Source: Vitrella brassicaformis (taxonomy: Eukaryota > Sar > Vitrellaceae). Taken from it: a stretch of 64,000 nt of DNA. The stretch lies in the NCBI GenBank assembly GCA_001179505.1, contig CDMY01000251.1, forward strand, positions 4,442 through 68,441, written 5' to 3'. The notes under the pieces were generated by a model. It was not told the DNA's origin. It saw only the letters and a list, made by a program, of their open reading frames with translations, and made no database searches. The position numbers and the translations under genes were made by a program. Positions 14,101 to 25,117 of the stretch are shown here, in pieces (position 1 is the first letter of the stretch; every line of letters begins with the position of its first letter).

Positions 14101-14780
14101 CACCTGCATGCATCATCCGGGCGGACACAAACAAGTATCAGACGTCTCTGTCTGTGCTGCGTGAGCTCCTCCCCTCCCCTCCCGACCCGACCCGACCCGG
14201 CCCACCGTGGGCGAATGTGCAGTTGGCATTTCTGCAGAATCCCTTGAGGAACCGCTCGCACATCTTGGTCTTCTGCAGATTCACCGCCGGGTTGAGCTCC
14301 GCCTCTGATAGACAGACAGATCGATGGATGAACAGACAGACAGACAGACGGCCGCACACACAGCACAGGGGTGGAGCATGGCATGACGGACGCTTAGCTT
14401 AGTGAGTTTTGGGTCAGTGCAGTGGCTGGGCTGACCTCCGTGTGCATAGCAGCACTGGGCACCGCGCTTGCATCGACCCTTCTGGAATGGGATACACAAC
14501 TTGGTCTGCACACAGACAGACAAACACACAAACAAACACACAAACAAACAAACACTCACACACACAAGCAAGCAAACAAAGAGCAGTGAGTGATGCGACG
14601 AGTGATGACTGACTGACTGACTGAGTGAGTGAGTGAGTGAGTGAGTGACAGAGTGACATTGACGTCAGTACCTTCCAGAACTGATCGATCTGTTTGGCCT
14701 GGTGCGCGTCCTGCTGCTGCTGTTGCTGCTGGCTGTGTTGGGCAGGGGGAGTGCCATTCTGCCCGCTGCCCGCTGCGGCC

Positions 14781-14813
<33 letters not shown>

Positions 14814-15160
14814 TGTGCAGCATTATGCGCTGCGATGGCTGCCATGTGTTGTCTGCCGGCCATGGGTCCCGCACACGCCCCATTGGACGTACCCATGTGC
14901 GGGCTGCCGCCATTCGAGCTGCCCGCATGATACACTGAATGACTCGAACTCGCCGGCGATGAATCAAACAAACCTGTTTGTTTCACACACACAAAGAGGG
15001 AGAAAGAGAGAGAGGCAACAAATGACATGAGGATTTCATTCCTTGTGTGTTTGTGTGTCAGTGAAGAGACGGGTGCGGGTGTGAGGATTTGACCTGGCAG
15101 CCTGGGTATGATGTGCAGGTCCTGCAGGCGGTTGCTGTTCTCGGTCAGCAGGGCCGTCAT
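11151..15160 (-). CDS. Three-finger CCCH zinc-finger protein with long disordered C-terminus
   Basis: Predicted RNA-binding protein of about 1103 aa in seven exons: 15160-15094, 14973-14672, 14505-14436, 14304-14206, 14103-14066, 13979-13183 and 13089-11151. All introns are GT-AG and the phases agree. Exon 2 carries poly-Ala and poly-Gln tracts. Three CCCH fingers follow: Cx7Cx5Cx3H (exon 3, ending CCYAHG), Cx7Cx4Cx3H (exon 4, CTFAHG) and Cx7Cx5Cx3H (exon 6, CRHAHG). The linker ELR(A/x)TPDYFKTDLC between the second and third fingers is typical of tandem CCCH proteins of apicomplexans and relatives, which bind AU-rich or regulatory mRNA elements. The last 900 residues are low-complexity (Pro, Ser, Ala, with an acidic DDE patch) and have no recognised domain. 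Start: the first in-frame Met (MTALL) upstream of the fingers. It is head-to-head with the acyltransferase gene at 15561. The mRNA target is unknown. Confidence 0.85.
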
Positions 15161-15560
15161 GTCAAGGCAAGCAGGCTAGCTACAGATGCTCAGTCAAAAG
15201 GCAAGACGTGACGTGTGACACTCATCCGTCGATAGGCACCCCCGACCCCCCCAGGCTGGGCTGCAACACAGCACACACACCAAGGCCAGAGAGCCCCGAG
15301 TTGCTGCACACCTGCATGATGCGATGCGATGCATCATTCCTGTTTGCTCTCACCAGTTGAGTGTGCGGCTGCTGCTCTCGAGCCAAGTTTCTTGCACCAG
15401 CCGGCTGGTGTGTTCGTTTTTGAAACGAAGTATCGGTTCAGGCCGGGAGAGGCGCGCGCTCAACAAAACGGATACATGAGGAAACGTTTGACGAAGCCTA
15501 AGCCCACGTCAGTGACCAGTCAGTGAGACCCCCCTTCCCCTTCCCGTGCGCTGACCATCG
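15161..15560. promoter_or_regulatory. Shared 5' region between CCCH gene and acyltransferase gene
   Basis: A 400-bp divergent spacer. It contains a 65-codon + strand frame (15329-15526), which I treat as chance. I see no exact AGCTCGCA element; the closest string is TCTCGAGCC near 15373. Confidence 0.45.
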
Positions 15561-17764
15561 ATGTCAGCAACGGCCGGAGCTGCCACACAATGCGAGGCCA
15601 GTCCAGTTCCTTTCCAGAGGCAAATGGTGAGGAGGGGAGAGGCTGAGATGGACTGTTGCAATGTTGACTACATCTGCTTGCCTGTTTTGCAGAGCATAGT
15701 GAGCTGGAGTTTGAGCAAAGGCTTCTTCCCACAGGTCTGCAATGTAGAGACCACACCACACACGGGTATCCACCCACCCCACCGGGAGGCATGGCATGCC
15801 TGCAGGAGGCAAATGTGCCGTGCACGACGATCAACGTGTGCCTGTACATGAGAAGCCTGCCACTCAAGACCGATTTGGAGAGCCTGTTCGACTCACATCT
15901 GCTCCGAACACGAGGCTACGAAAGAATGAGGTGCGTACGCCGCACCCAGTACACAACACCTGCTGCCGTTTGTCCACTCATAGGTCTGTGCCTTTGGGAT
16001 GGCGCTGGCGCCAGGTGGAGGTGACGGTTCAAGACCACTTCACAGAGCACACCGTCCAATCGGCAGACGATCTTCACAAGGCAATCGAGGCACTCATGGA
16101 CCGGCCATTCGACACGAGCCGCCCCCGGTGGGAGGTGCACCTCATGGCTGCCGCAGACTCCTCCGAGGGATCGTCGTCTTGCCTGCTGATTCGCATCGAC
16201 CACTCCATCGCTGACGGGCTGGGCATCCTCATGCTGCTCCACCGTTGTGGCTTTATCAAGGCGGAGAACGGCCAAGTGCTGCCGCTGCCCGACCTCATTG
16301 GTATCAGGAGAGACACTCGAGCACCATCCATCGACGCCGCAGACGGAGATGCTCACGAGAGCGAGGTGACAGAGGCGAAAGAGGCAACAGAGGCGTCAGA
16401 GGTGTCGGGAGACGACAGCAGGTGGACCAAAGTGGAGCCGCTTGCACCGGGGCTGGTGACCGGCAGAATGAAACGCACGTGGGTGGAGTGGGCGATGGGC
16501 GTCTTCCAGTTCTCCAAAGCTGTGGTGGCCGCTCTTGGCGACTCGATGGGTCGGTTCGACAGCGACTTTTACTTCAATGGGTCGCTGGATCGGAGGAAGA
16601 ATCTCAAGTATGGGCGGCGAAAGGTAGGCGACCTTGCCCGATCACACACCGGAACATGGACACACCAATCGACGCCTCTGTCACTTACTTCACACGCTGT
16701 GGTGTGCTGTCTGGGTTGATCGATGCGTATGTCATGCAGTTGGTTACGTTTCCCCCTTTGCGACTGTCGTACCTGAAAGCCGTCAAGAGTGCCGTGGGCG
16801 GCGTGTCCCTCACGGATGTGCTGCTGACTATCCTCACTGGCGCGCTGAGGCGGTGTGTGACTGAAATGCAGGACAGCAAGGCGAAAATTGGCACATCTTT
16901 GGGTGGCCGGCTGGGCTGGGTGGTGGATAGGTATGGTAGTCTTGTGGGCGACCCCCTGACGCAGTCTGAGGACGGCACAACCCTCCTTCGGTCCCTCACC
17001 GCCATGGTCTTGCCAAGGTAGCAGTCAACTCGTACATGTTTGCTGATTTGATTCTCACTCGCTGTCTGTCTGTCTGTCTGTCTATGTGTGTCTATGTGTG
17101 TGCCTGGCGCAATGTTGTAAACTTCAGGTCCTTGGACGAGGATGTGCCGGCCGACCGGGTGCTGCGGAATGGGTTTGTACTCGTGTCGACACAGCTGCCC
17201 ATACACATTGCGGACCCCAAGGACAGGCTCAGACAAATGGCACAGGTGACTCACACACACAACGCCCACCACGTAACGCTCCAACTCTGTCCGCGTTTGG
17301 AATTAATGTTAACTGGGTGCAGACGACAGCCCGGCTGAAGACTCGTCATCAGCAGATGGCAACGTACACTCTCATGGCGACGGTCGGCCCCGTGGCGCCC
17401 TGGTGGTTCACCAGCAAAACGTGTCTCGACCTCTTCTCGCGCCATTCCCTGGTGGTGTCCAACGTCCCTGGGCCAAAAGAGCTGTGCACCTTCTGCGACA
17501 AGCCTGTCCATGATGTGCAGGTGAGAGGGCGGGGGCCGGGAAGACGACCATGCACAGCGACCCATTGTGTGATTGCAGGTGGTGTACCCCAATCTGGTGC
17601 CCCAGCTGATGTTTGTGAGCTATGCCGGCCGCTTGCGCACAAATTTTGTGATCGACCCGGACCTGTGGCCGCAGCATCACCAGCTGGGTTCCTTTATCGT
17701 GGCTGAGGCGCTGGAGCTGGCCAAAAGTGTCGGAGTTACCCAGGGACACCCTTTAGAGGATTGA
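15561..17764 (+). CDS. Wax ester synthase/diacylglycerol acyltransferase (WS/DGAT family)
   Basis: Predicted bifunctional O-acyltransferase of about 550 aa that would transfer fatty acyl-CoA to long-chain alcohol or diacylglycerol, making neutral storage lipid. Exons: 15561-15626, 15693-15734, 15806-15930, 15984-16623, 16740-17017, 17128-17245, 17323-17520 and 17579-17764, all GT-AG with matching phases. The catalytic HHxxxDG motif appears as DHSIADG (residues 150-156). The second His, the catalytic base, is kept and the first His is Asp. Downstream come the family block GGVSLTDVLL followed by ALRR, and the C-terminal DUF1298 block with NVPGPKE and a YAGRL element. The N-terminal exons are short and the least certain part; exon 1 is chosen because its donor phase fits. 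Ends LED-stop. Confidence 0.85.
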
Positions 17765-18248
17765 ATGAGTGGTTGCGTATGGTCTTGACGATGGGTGTGG
17801 TTCGGTTGAGCTGCACGATGGGTTTGAATGGCCATGTGGACGTGTGCATCTCGTGAACCGGATCTGGGGCCATTAGGTGAGGTCACGTTTTGTGCGTGCG
17901 TCGTGTCCATCTGCCTGCCTCCCTGCCTGCCTGCATGGGGCAAGTAACGGACAATTCACTGCTCGGTCTTACGTTACTCGGACTCTTAAGCCGTGAAATT
18001 TACTACTGAGATATCAATCGCGCAGTCTGAGAGAGCAGTCTGTCTGGTGGGGCTGTACACACACGCGCACACACACACACGTTTACATGCAGTCTGAGTG
18101 AGCGCGCTGTCAGGACACGCAAACAGACGGACAGACTGTACACCGAAAGACCATACAGACGCGAGTGCCTTACACCCAATAACATACCTTACTCTAGCCA
18201 TCCCACCCCTTCCCCATCACCTACCTACACCTGTCCGCTCCACGCCAC
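17765..18248. other. Convergent intergenic gap
   Basis: The 3' ends of the acyltransferase gene and the beta-propeller gene face each other. It contains a short CA run near 18060 and a few CTGC units near 17915. Nothing else is recognisable. Confidence 0.6.
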
Positions 18249-21200
18249 TCACTCACCAAAGAGAGTGGCCAGCCTCGCCTTGGCTCTCCTCCTGTCGGCA
18301 TGCAAGGCGTGTGCGACCCCCTTTCCCGTTTCAGCCCTGCCGTGGACGGCCCCCTCCCGCCCACCGGCCACCTCCCTTATCTGCTGCAGCGTCTCCTTCC
18401 GCCGCTCCTCATGCTCACGCTGACGACCCAGAGACGACGCCAAAGACACATAACGGTGCACCAACTCACGAGGCCCCGGACGGTACGGCAACGACGTGGG
18501 CCATGTGCTGCTGCTGCTGTCGTCAGCTGGTGTGGCTGTGTTGTCGACTATCTGCCACCGCTTGTCGAGGCTGGCTATGGTGTCCTCGGTGATGCGTGCG
18601 CCATGCAGAAGGGGCGGAACCGACAGGGGAGAGTGGGGTGCCGCCGGGGCTTCTGCCTCGTCGCTCCGTCGCACGAAGGAGTGCATGAAAGGCGTGATGC
18701 ATGGGGGGCCGAAGTCGCACTCGGGAGCAGAGAGTGACAAGTGGTCCGTGACTGCTGTCCTGGCCCCTTCCGTGACGGGCAGCGCGGGGCATCCCTCAAA
18801 CATGGAAGCCACCATCTCTGCCGACAGGTCCTCCGAAGAGATCAGCTTGACGCCGCCCTCGCCCCGCTCCGCCATCCCCTTCCGCAGGCGCCTCACAAAC
18901 GCCATCTGAGGGATCAGGGGCCACGCATCGTCGCCGCCCTCCTCTCTTCCCTCTGTAGCCGATGACGGCTGCACGGCCAGCGGGTCAGACGAGAGGAGGG
19001 AGCGGCATGCGCAGTAGGGCGATGGGAGCCAGGAGGGGTTTGGGGCGGCTGCGAGGGGGGTGGGGTGCTGCTGGTCCTCCTCCTGCGGGATGGCGGTGGT
19101 CGTGTGCAGCTCGCAGTCCAGCAGGCCGCATGAGGCAAGGTGATGCGTGTACTCGCCTGACGCGGACACAGATAACTTGAGACAATAGGTGGCACATTTG
19201 CTGACACTTCGTTGATCGCTCACCGGCAGAGCACAGCTGGTTGAGCACTTCAATAACGTCTGATGGCTCTATGCCGGCCGAGCGAGCTGAATTAAGGATT
19301 TCTAGCCTACAGAAGCAGCACGACAGAGAAGGCACAGGAGTCCATACACAGCCCCACGCCACTCATGCCTCAGTGAGAGCGACAGGCCTTACAGGAGGAC
19401 CGGCTTGCCAGGTTCCATGAGCCGCTTCAGCCATTCAGGCACATCGGCAGCATCACCGGCGCGAGCCGGTATGTCGCTCTCCGATTGCGGCTCCTCCTTC
19501 TTCACCTCTCCATCCTCCTCAGCCTTGGTCGACATCGGCTGTGGTTGGGCCACGAGCTCTAGCGGCGTGTCGTGTGGTTTGGACTCCAACAGATACCGCA
19601 ACAGGTAGTTGTCCTGCATGGCCATGCAATACAGAAAGAGCGACAATGGCGTGGCAAGCGTCTCTCTCCTGTCTGTCTCGTGACCACTGACCGCTCTGGC
19701 AACTCGCTTCTTCCAATCATCAGTGCCGGTGTCATCCATTCCACCTAGTTGGTCATCCTCAGCCCCACCAGAACACTCTCGCCCCTCAGTGTCGCTCTCG
19801 TCACCTTCATGGTCGCCCTCCTGGCCGTCCATGGCACCGCTCCCCGTCTCCATTGCTCTGAGCAGCCGCTGCACCCGCTGCGGCAACAGACGCCGAAGCG
19901 GCACGTCAGCCATGGGGATGTCCGCCAGCAACGCGCTGATGGACAAAGGCGGAGAGGGATGGAGCCCTTGGTCGTAGTCGGCGTCGTATACAGGCTTGTC
20001 CAAGCCTGACATCTTGGAGGGCTGCGTGGCTTGTGTGTTGGAGGAGGCCGAGTGTGGATGTGGGGCAGCGTCAGGTGGAGACTCGAAGATCGGCGTCCAC
20101 ATGTGCTGACCTGATCAACACAGAGAGGGCGAGAGCATCACACGAACGCTCTTGACGGACCGACCAACATGCCCCTTGTCTTCCTTGACTCACCGTCTGT
20201 CGTGACGCCCAGCACAGACACAACAGGCTCCCTGCCACGTGATGATGGAGATCCGTCGCCCCTCTCGTCACTCATCGTGGGCAGCACACACGCCCCCACG
20301 AGCCCACGAAACAGAGCTGTGGACCTGCCTGAGTCGCTCCGTCGGCGAGAGCCCCCCACATCCATCGGCACGTGCACCTGTGGGTACACCTTCATGTGGT
20401 AGGGAGGGCGTCCCTGGGCCATGTGGAAGGGCGGGGGGAAGGGAATCCGTGACAGCCCCTCACCGGACGGCGGGACATCGCACTCAAGCGGCGTGCAGAC
20501 CACGTATGGGTAGGCGGGGGCGAAAGCGGTGACGAGACTCCGGCCGGTGGGCAATTCGGTCCACTCGAGTCGACGGAAGAACGAACCAGTGACGCGGAGA
20601 GCAGGGAGGGGCAGCTGCTTCAGGGGCACTGGCAGCTTCCTCAGGTCCACAATCACCAACGAGTTGGTCTCAGCCGATGCAGCCGCCACAAGGTAGGGCT
20701 TGCCGGGGTGCCTCTCGACGGCCGTGAAGAGGTCCCTCCAGTGGGCGGAGACGCCCTGCCTGGGTCTGTCGACTCCCACTTCCAGCAGGGTCTCCCTCCC
20801 CACCCGCCTCATCCCCACGGCCATCCGCCCCTCTCGCGCATCAAGGGTCCACAGCGCCCCACCGCCCACAATAAGGTGCGACGGGTGCATGCCGTACGTC
20901 ACCGACAGGAAGATCTCGTCCTCCAGACTCATATGGCCGCTGGCGACCTTGCGGCTGCGCATCGATTGGGGGACAGCTGAGGGCACCGGGGCGCCGAGCC
21001 GCGTCAGCTGGAAGATTTCTTGCCCGTCGCCACGTTGAAGGGTGCCCACCTGGCCCTTCTTGTCCACGGGTTGCGGCTCGCTCGACTGGAAGTGGAGCCC
21101 GTCCCACATGCAGGTGCCCTGGTTTACCGCAGCGTCCCACAGCAGCACTTTCCGCGACTCCGTGACGATAGCAGCGTAGGCGAAATCGAAAGGCGAGACC

Positions 21201-22051
21201 GCCATGCCGATGACCGGGGCATCCCTGTCATAGATAGACTGGAAGGCCACCGACAGATTGCCGCACCCATCGCCGTTTGCTGAAAACGACTCATCGCCAT
21301 CCGCATCTGACACAGATAGAGATGCAACCCAACCACCAAGGATCGATTAATTGATCACGTGCGCATGAGGCTGCGGCATTGCATTCACGGCCGTGCTTTG
21401 CTTACGCGGCAGGAAGTGGGCGACCGCGAAGTGCCGCTTGGACCTTGCGTAGATGAGCGTCTGGTCGGCGTGCTTGTCGTCCACCCGCAGCTCCAACAAG
21501 GCATCAGTGGCGCCCTTGATGCGCACCTCACTCATACCACTGACAGTCAGCCGCCGCCTCTTGGCCCCTCGCTCCTCTCTGCCCCCGTCTTCACCGTCTT
21601 GTGCCACCGGCAGCTCCACACTCGCCCAACTCTCACCACCCCCACCGCCACCGAGCCCTATCTCCATCTCGTAATCATCCCCCTCGCCGTCCGCATCCGC
21701 CTCCCTTGCGCACCCAGATTCGTGGTAGCCGATCCGCCCAACACATATCCTCTCCATGTTCTCCCCAGTGGGCTGACAGATGTAGGCTTTGTCGTGCAGG
21801 CGAAACGAGGCAGCAGCACCGACGGTCCCCCGATGGAACTGTGGCTGGTAGGCCGCCTTGAGCTTGTTGGCGTCGCCTCCAGACGGGTCGCCGGCGGTGA
21901 GGAGGTGGACGCATGAGCGAGCGATGGCATCTCCCTGGGCGTCGGAGGAATGTGGGTGGTCGTGGTGGATGGGAGGGATGTGGATGGCACACCGAGGGAC
22001 CGAGTAGGGTGAAGGCGACGCGAAGGAAGATGACTCGGCGATGCGACTCAT
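18249..22051 (-). CDS. Beta-propeller-like protein, possibly TAF1C/Rrn6-like Pol I factor
   Basis: Protein of about 1129 aa in six exons: 22051-21406, 21306-20194, 20110-19692, 19613-19393, 19306-19224 and 19156-18249, with agreeing phases. The 19614-19691 intron is open in frame, so it could be retained. The central part reads like WD/beta-propeller blades: PVIGMAVSPFDFAYAA..LLWD, then GMHPSHLIVGGG..LDAREG, then HPGKPYLVAA..LVIVDLR. That order and wording recall TAF1C, the propeller subunit of the Pol I selectivity factor. The 3' part is acidic/Ser-rich with a Lys/Arg/Glu coiled stretch at the end. The assignment rests on pattern only; a generic WD40 scaffold is the alternative. It lies in tandem with, and downstream of, the secreted orphan gene. 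An AAGCTCGCA element sits about 80 bp upstream of the ATG. Confidence 0.7.
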
Positions 22052-22132
22052 GCGCGATGAGTCATCGGCGCCCGAAGGAGAGCATGTTAGTGGGGAGAGG
22101 AAGTGATGCGATTCAACTCACGAATTCGGGGA

Positions 22133-22140
22133 AGCTCGCA
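22133..22140 (+). promoter_or_regulatory. AGCTCGCA promoter-associated motif
   Basis: AAGCTCGCA lies about 80 bp upstream of the ATG at 22051 (gene on the - strand), in the 142-bp gap after the next gene's stop. It is one of seven exact copies in 5' flanks of this window. Confidence 0.6.
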
Positions 22141-22193
22141 AATCACTGTTTACGAATGGCATGCAATGGGGCTGTGTCATGGCTACAGTCAAG

Positions 22194-24200
22194 TCAAGCT
22201 AATCTGAATCTCTTCCTCGCCCGGCTCACGTCCTTGACCATCCGTCGGATTCGCCGCCAAATCCCTCGCGCTCTCCTTTGTTGGTCTCTTGCGGCCTTGT
22301 CCACCTGATGTTTGAGGAGGGAAGAACGGGGCGGGCAGGGAGGTAAAGAGGACATCAGGCAGGCCAGGAGGTGGTGTGTGGATGTGTTTGCAGTGTCGCT
22401 GACCTCGCCTTTCTTCGACGGCTCGTTTGCTACCGATGTAAACAGATATCTGCTGGGAGGGACCCTCGGAGGCGCACGTGCATCTGCAGTGGGTGCAGAC
22501 ACAAGAGATCCGACACACCAGACACGTCGCTCGCTGCCCCTTTGTGTCCAGCTGCATGTCTATGTGCTCGCTCACGCTTGAATGTATTGACGTAGTTCTG
22601 TAGGTAGATGGCCGTTGTGAAGAACGACTTGCACGTGTCGATGGGCGCCCGCGGCTTGTCGAGGTCATACCGCAACGAGAACTGCACATACGTCTCCATC
22701 GACGCACAGTCGGCGGGGGTCCCTGAGACACCCTCCCCTTGCCGCAGCTCCCCGGCCTCTGCAGCCGTCAAGCCTCGCGAGAGGCAGTAGTGAATGAGGC
22801 CATCTACGATAGCATGGCTGGTCTGCCATGTCGCTAAATTGACGGATCGCAGCATGAGGCGGCAGTGGGTGAAGAGCTCGCCAGGCACCTCCACGCGAGG
22901 CATCTCCTTCGTTCAAGCAGAAAAAAAGGACACACACGCGAATGCAATGCAGCCAGCCTCGGCCCCCTTTTGCTTCTTTGCTCACCGGTCCGAGGTCATA
23001 GTAGTATTTCGTTTCTTGTTCTTCTTGTGTTGGGTCGTGGACATGCTTCCTTCCGCCCAGTGCGGCCACGGCGGGATGAGCGGTTCCCGTGGTGTGAGGG
23101 ACGAGGTGCAGGTTGACGACGGCGGCCTTCATGGCCTCGATGGACGAATACACTTGCTGCAGTGCACGCAGAAGGGATAGTTGATGGAAGGCGCCAATGG
23201 CTGGCATGGCTTGTTTGCAGTCCACCCATCAGGCAGGGAGGCAGACTGACCGAGCAGACACTGTTGAGGTCTCCCACGTCTGTGCGGTTGAAGTGGGAGA
23301 TGAGGGCCATGGCTGTGAGGTCGTCGAACACCTGGCAAAGCGCCTCCCCCACGCCATTCGTCTTGGCACACCTGCAGGGGCAGCGCACATCAGTCGTGTG
23401 GTCTGAGGCAGGCAGGCAGGCAGGTCACCCACCACTTCCACACGCCATTTCTGGCGTCCTGGATGGTCCGCTCGTCGTCAGTGCCCGGCAACCCGCCGCC
23501 CACCTGCACGGAGAGAGCGTTGGCAGTTCGGCCTCGGCGTGTGTGTGCCGTACCACTTGAAATAGCTGGCCGCAATCGAGAAGAAACGTAGACTCCTCCA
23601 TATTCACAGGCTGGAACTGCACACACACACACATGACGCCGTCCATCCATCCATCCATCCACTGGTGTTCTCCCTCCCGCCCATCTCTCTCCTCCTTTGT
23701 GCTGGGCTGACTGACCATTGAGGCGACACACGATATCCCTCTGCAGGGCTCCTTTTGTGAGTTCGGGACCGACATATCTGAAAGCCCCGCCCCAACCTGC
23801 AGAGCCTCACCCGCACCGACACCAGCGGGGTGGCTGCGGGCGATGTCACGATACACGCATCCGAACCCCCTGAAAGGAAACACACGCGAGTCCATGGGTT
23901 GTCTGCCCTGCCACCCACTACCACCCACCTGGAGCAGTGCGTTCCTCCGAAGGAAGGTATGGCATGATTCGCGGTGGCAGGGAGGCCCTTCCTGAGGATG
24001 GATCTCCTCACCGACTCATAGATCTGCTGCTGGCCGACGCCGAGGCGTGCAGGTTCTTCGCCTTGTGGTGTTCTCTCACCCTGGGCTTCCGTCGCTGGTG
24101 CCTTTGCAAAGAGGGAACGCACCACAGCCGATCCATGGATTTGCGGCGCCTCGAGCAAGAGAGCAGTAATCAGAAGCGAAATGCATCCAAGCCAATCCAT
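22194..24200 (-). CDS. Secretory-pathway orphan protein
   Basis: I do not recognise this family. The N-terminus (MDWLGCISLLITALLLEA) is a clear signal peptide, so the product enters the ER. Exons: 24200-23929, 23869-23716, 23616-23554, 23503-23433, 23371-23251, about 23210-22988, 22906-22576, 22483-22404 and 22304-22194. Phases agree except at the boundary after 23251, where the acceptor is uncertain (the intron would be only about 40-50 bp). The body is rich in Cys and helical segments (for example FDDLTAMALISHFNRTD, FSLRYDLDKP, TTAIYLQNYVNTF). The C-terminal exon is strongly basic (RRARGIWRRIRRMVKDV). There are no obvious transmembrane segments after the leader. It is head-to-head with the CC-tail protein gene at 24389 and shares an AGCTCGCA element with it. 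Confidence 0.7.
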
Positions 24201-24256
24201 GCCTCCTGCATCGGGTGGTGGTGGTTAAGGGTAAGATTTTTCTGCGTCAGGCATTT

Positions 24257-24264
24257 TGCGAGCT
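24257..24264 (-). promoter_or_regulatory. AGCTCGCA promoter-associated motif
   Basis: TGCGAGCTT on the + strand, 57 bp from the ATG of the left gene and about 125 bp from the ATG of the right gene, in a 188-bp divergent spacer. Confidence 0.65.
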
Positions 24265-24388
24265 TGAATGTGAGCGTGCAACCCCTTTCCAGTGAGCAAT
24301 AGTTTGCTTGTTGCTCGGCGGCTCCAACAGCAAGACGCCTTCCTTGCCGGTTCAGTCTTTGATCGATTTCAGCCTAGCTCTCGCACAC

Positions 24389-25117
24389 ATGGCGACTGAG
24401 GCTCAGGTTCCCACTACCGAGCAGCCCAAGGCTGAGACCACTGCTGCCGCCGCCGGTAAGGCACCCAACGCACACACACGCTCGCATGCACGTCGCACGA
24501 GGCAGAAAGGGGGTCACAGGGCGGAGAAATGGCAGTGACGGGGAGGCGGGAAGGCCGTGGATGGGTGCCGTGAAGGCGTATGTGGCGCATGTGATGTCAT
24601 GTGGGAGTGGGAATGGCCTGCATGGGTGCCAGAATGGCATGTCTCCCTCATCCGAGTTGGGTCCTGCATCGCTCATGCGTCCCTTTGGTCTCTCTGTGCG
24701 CCTGCCTTGTGTGTGTGTGCAGCGTACCCGGCTGGTGCAGTGCCTGCTCAGTACTACTACCCCCAGGCTGGGGCGTATCCTTCCGTTGGCGGCGTTGGCG
24801 CTCCCGGGTGCGCCTCACACTGACTGCACATCACATGCACGGGACACATGTCTCTGCCCAACGCGCTCTGTATCTCTGTGGCCTGTGATGTGTTGTGTGT
24901 TGTGTGCAGAGCGTATGCATCGTACGGCGTGTATCCGGGTGTGGCGGGCGCCGAGGCGGGTGCTCCTGGGGCCACGTCTGCGACCTACCCGGCCTACTCG
25001 GCCTACGGAGGCTACGACCCCTCGGCCTACCAGTACGGCGGCTACGGCTACCCCACCTCCTACCAGTACGGGGCCGCACCCGGCAAGAAGGCCTTCAAGA
25101 AGAAGTCCTGCTGCTGA
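24389..25117 (+). CDS. Small Tyr/Gly/Ala-rich protein with polybasic Cys-Cys tail
   Basis: About 108 aa in three exons: 24389-24455, 24723-24774 and 24910-25117. An alternative donor at 24809 would keep YPSVGGVGAPG but breaks the downstream frame. After a short acidic/Thr start (MATEAQVPTTEQ), the protein is a string of YP, YGGY, AYASYG and YQYGG units with no hydrophobic segment. It ends in KKAFKKKSCC. A Lys cluster followed by two terminal Cys is the arrangement geranylgeranylated in many Rab GTPases, or it could be S-palmitoylated. No GTPase domain is present. A membrane-anchored low-complexity scaffold, perhaps at the cortical membrane, is inferred only from composition. Confidence 0.75.

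Noticed and set aside
15329-15526. Possible first exon of the acyltransferase
   Set aside because: No splice donor connects it in phase to the conserved exons, while the 15561 start does so cleanly.
18249-19156. Separate gene for the last exon of the beta-propeller locus
   Set aside because: The 19157-19223 intron is GT-AG and phase-compatible, and no start context lies upstream of the exon.
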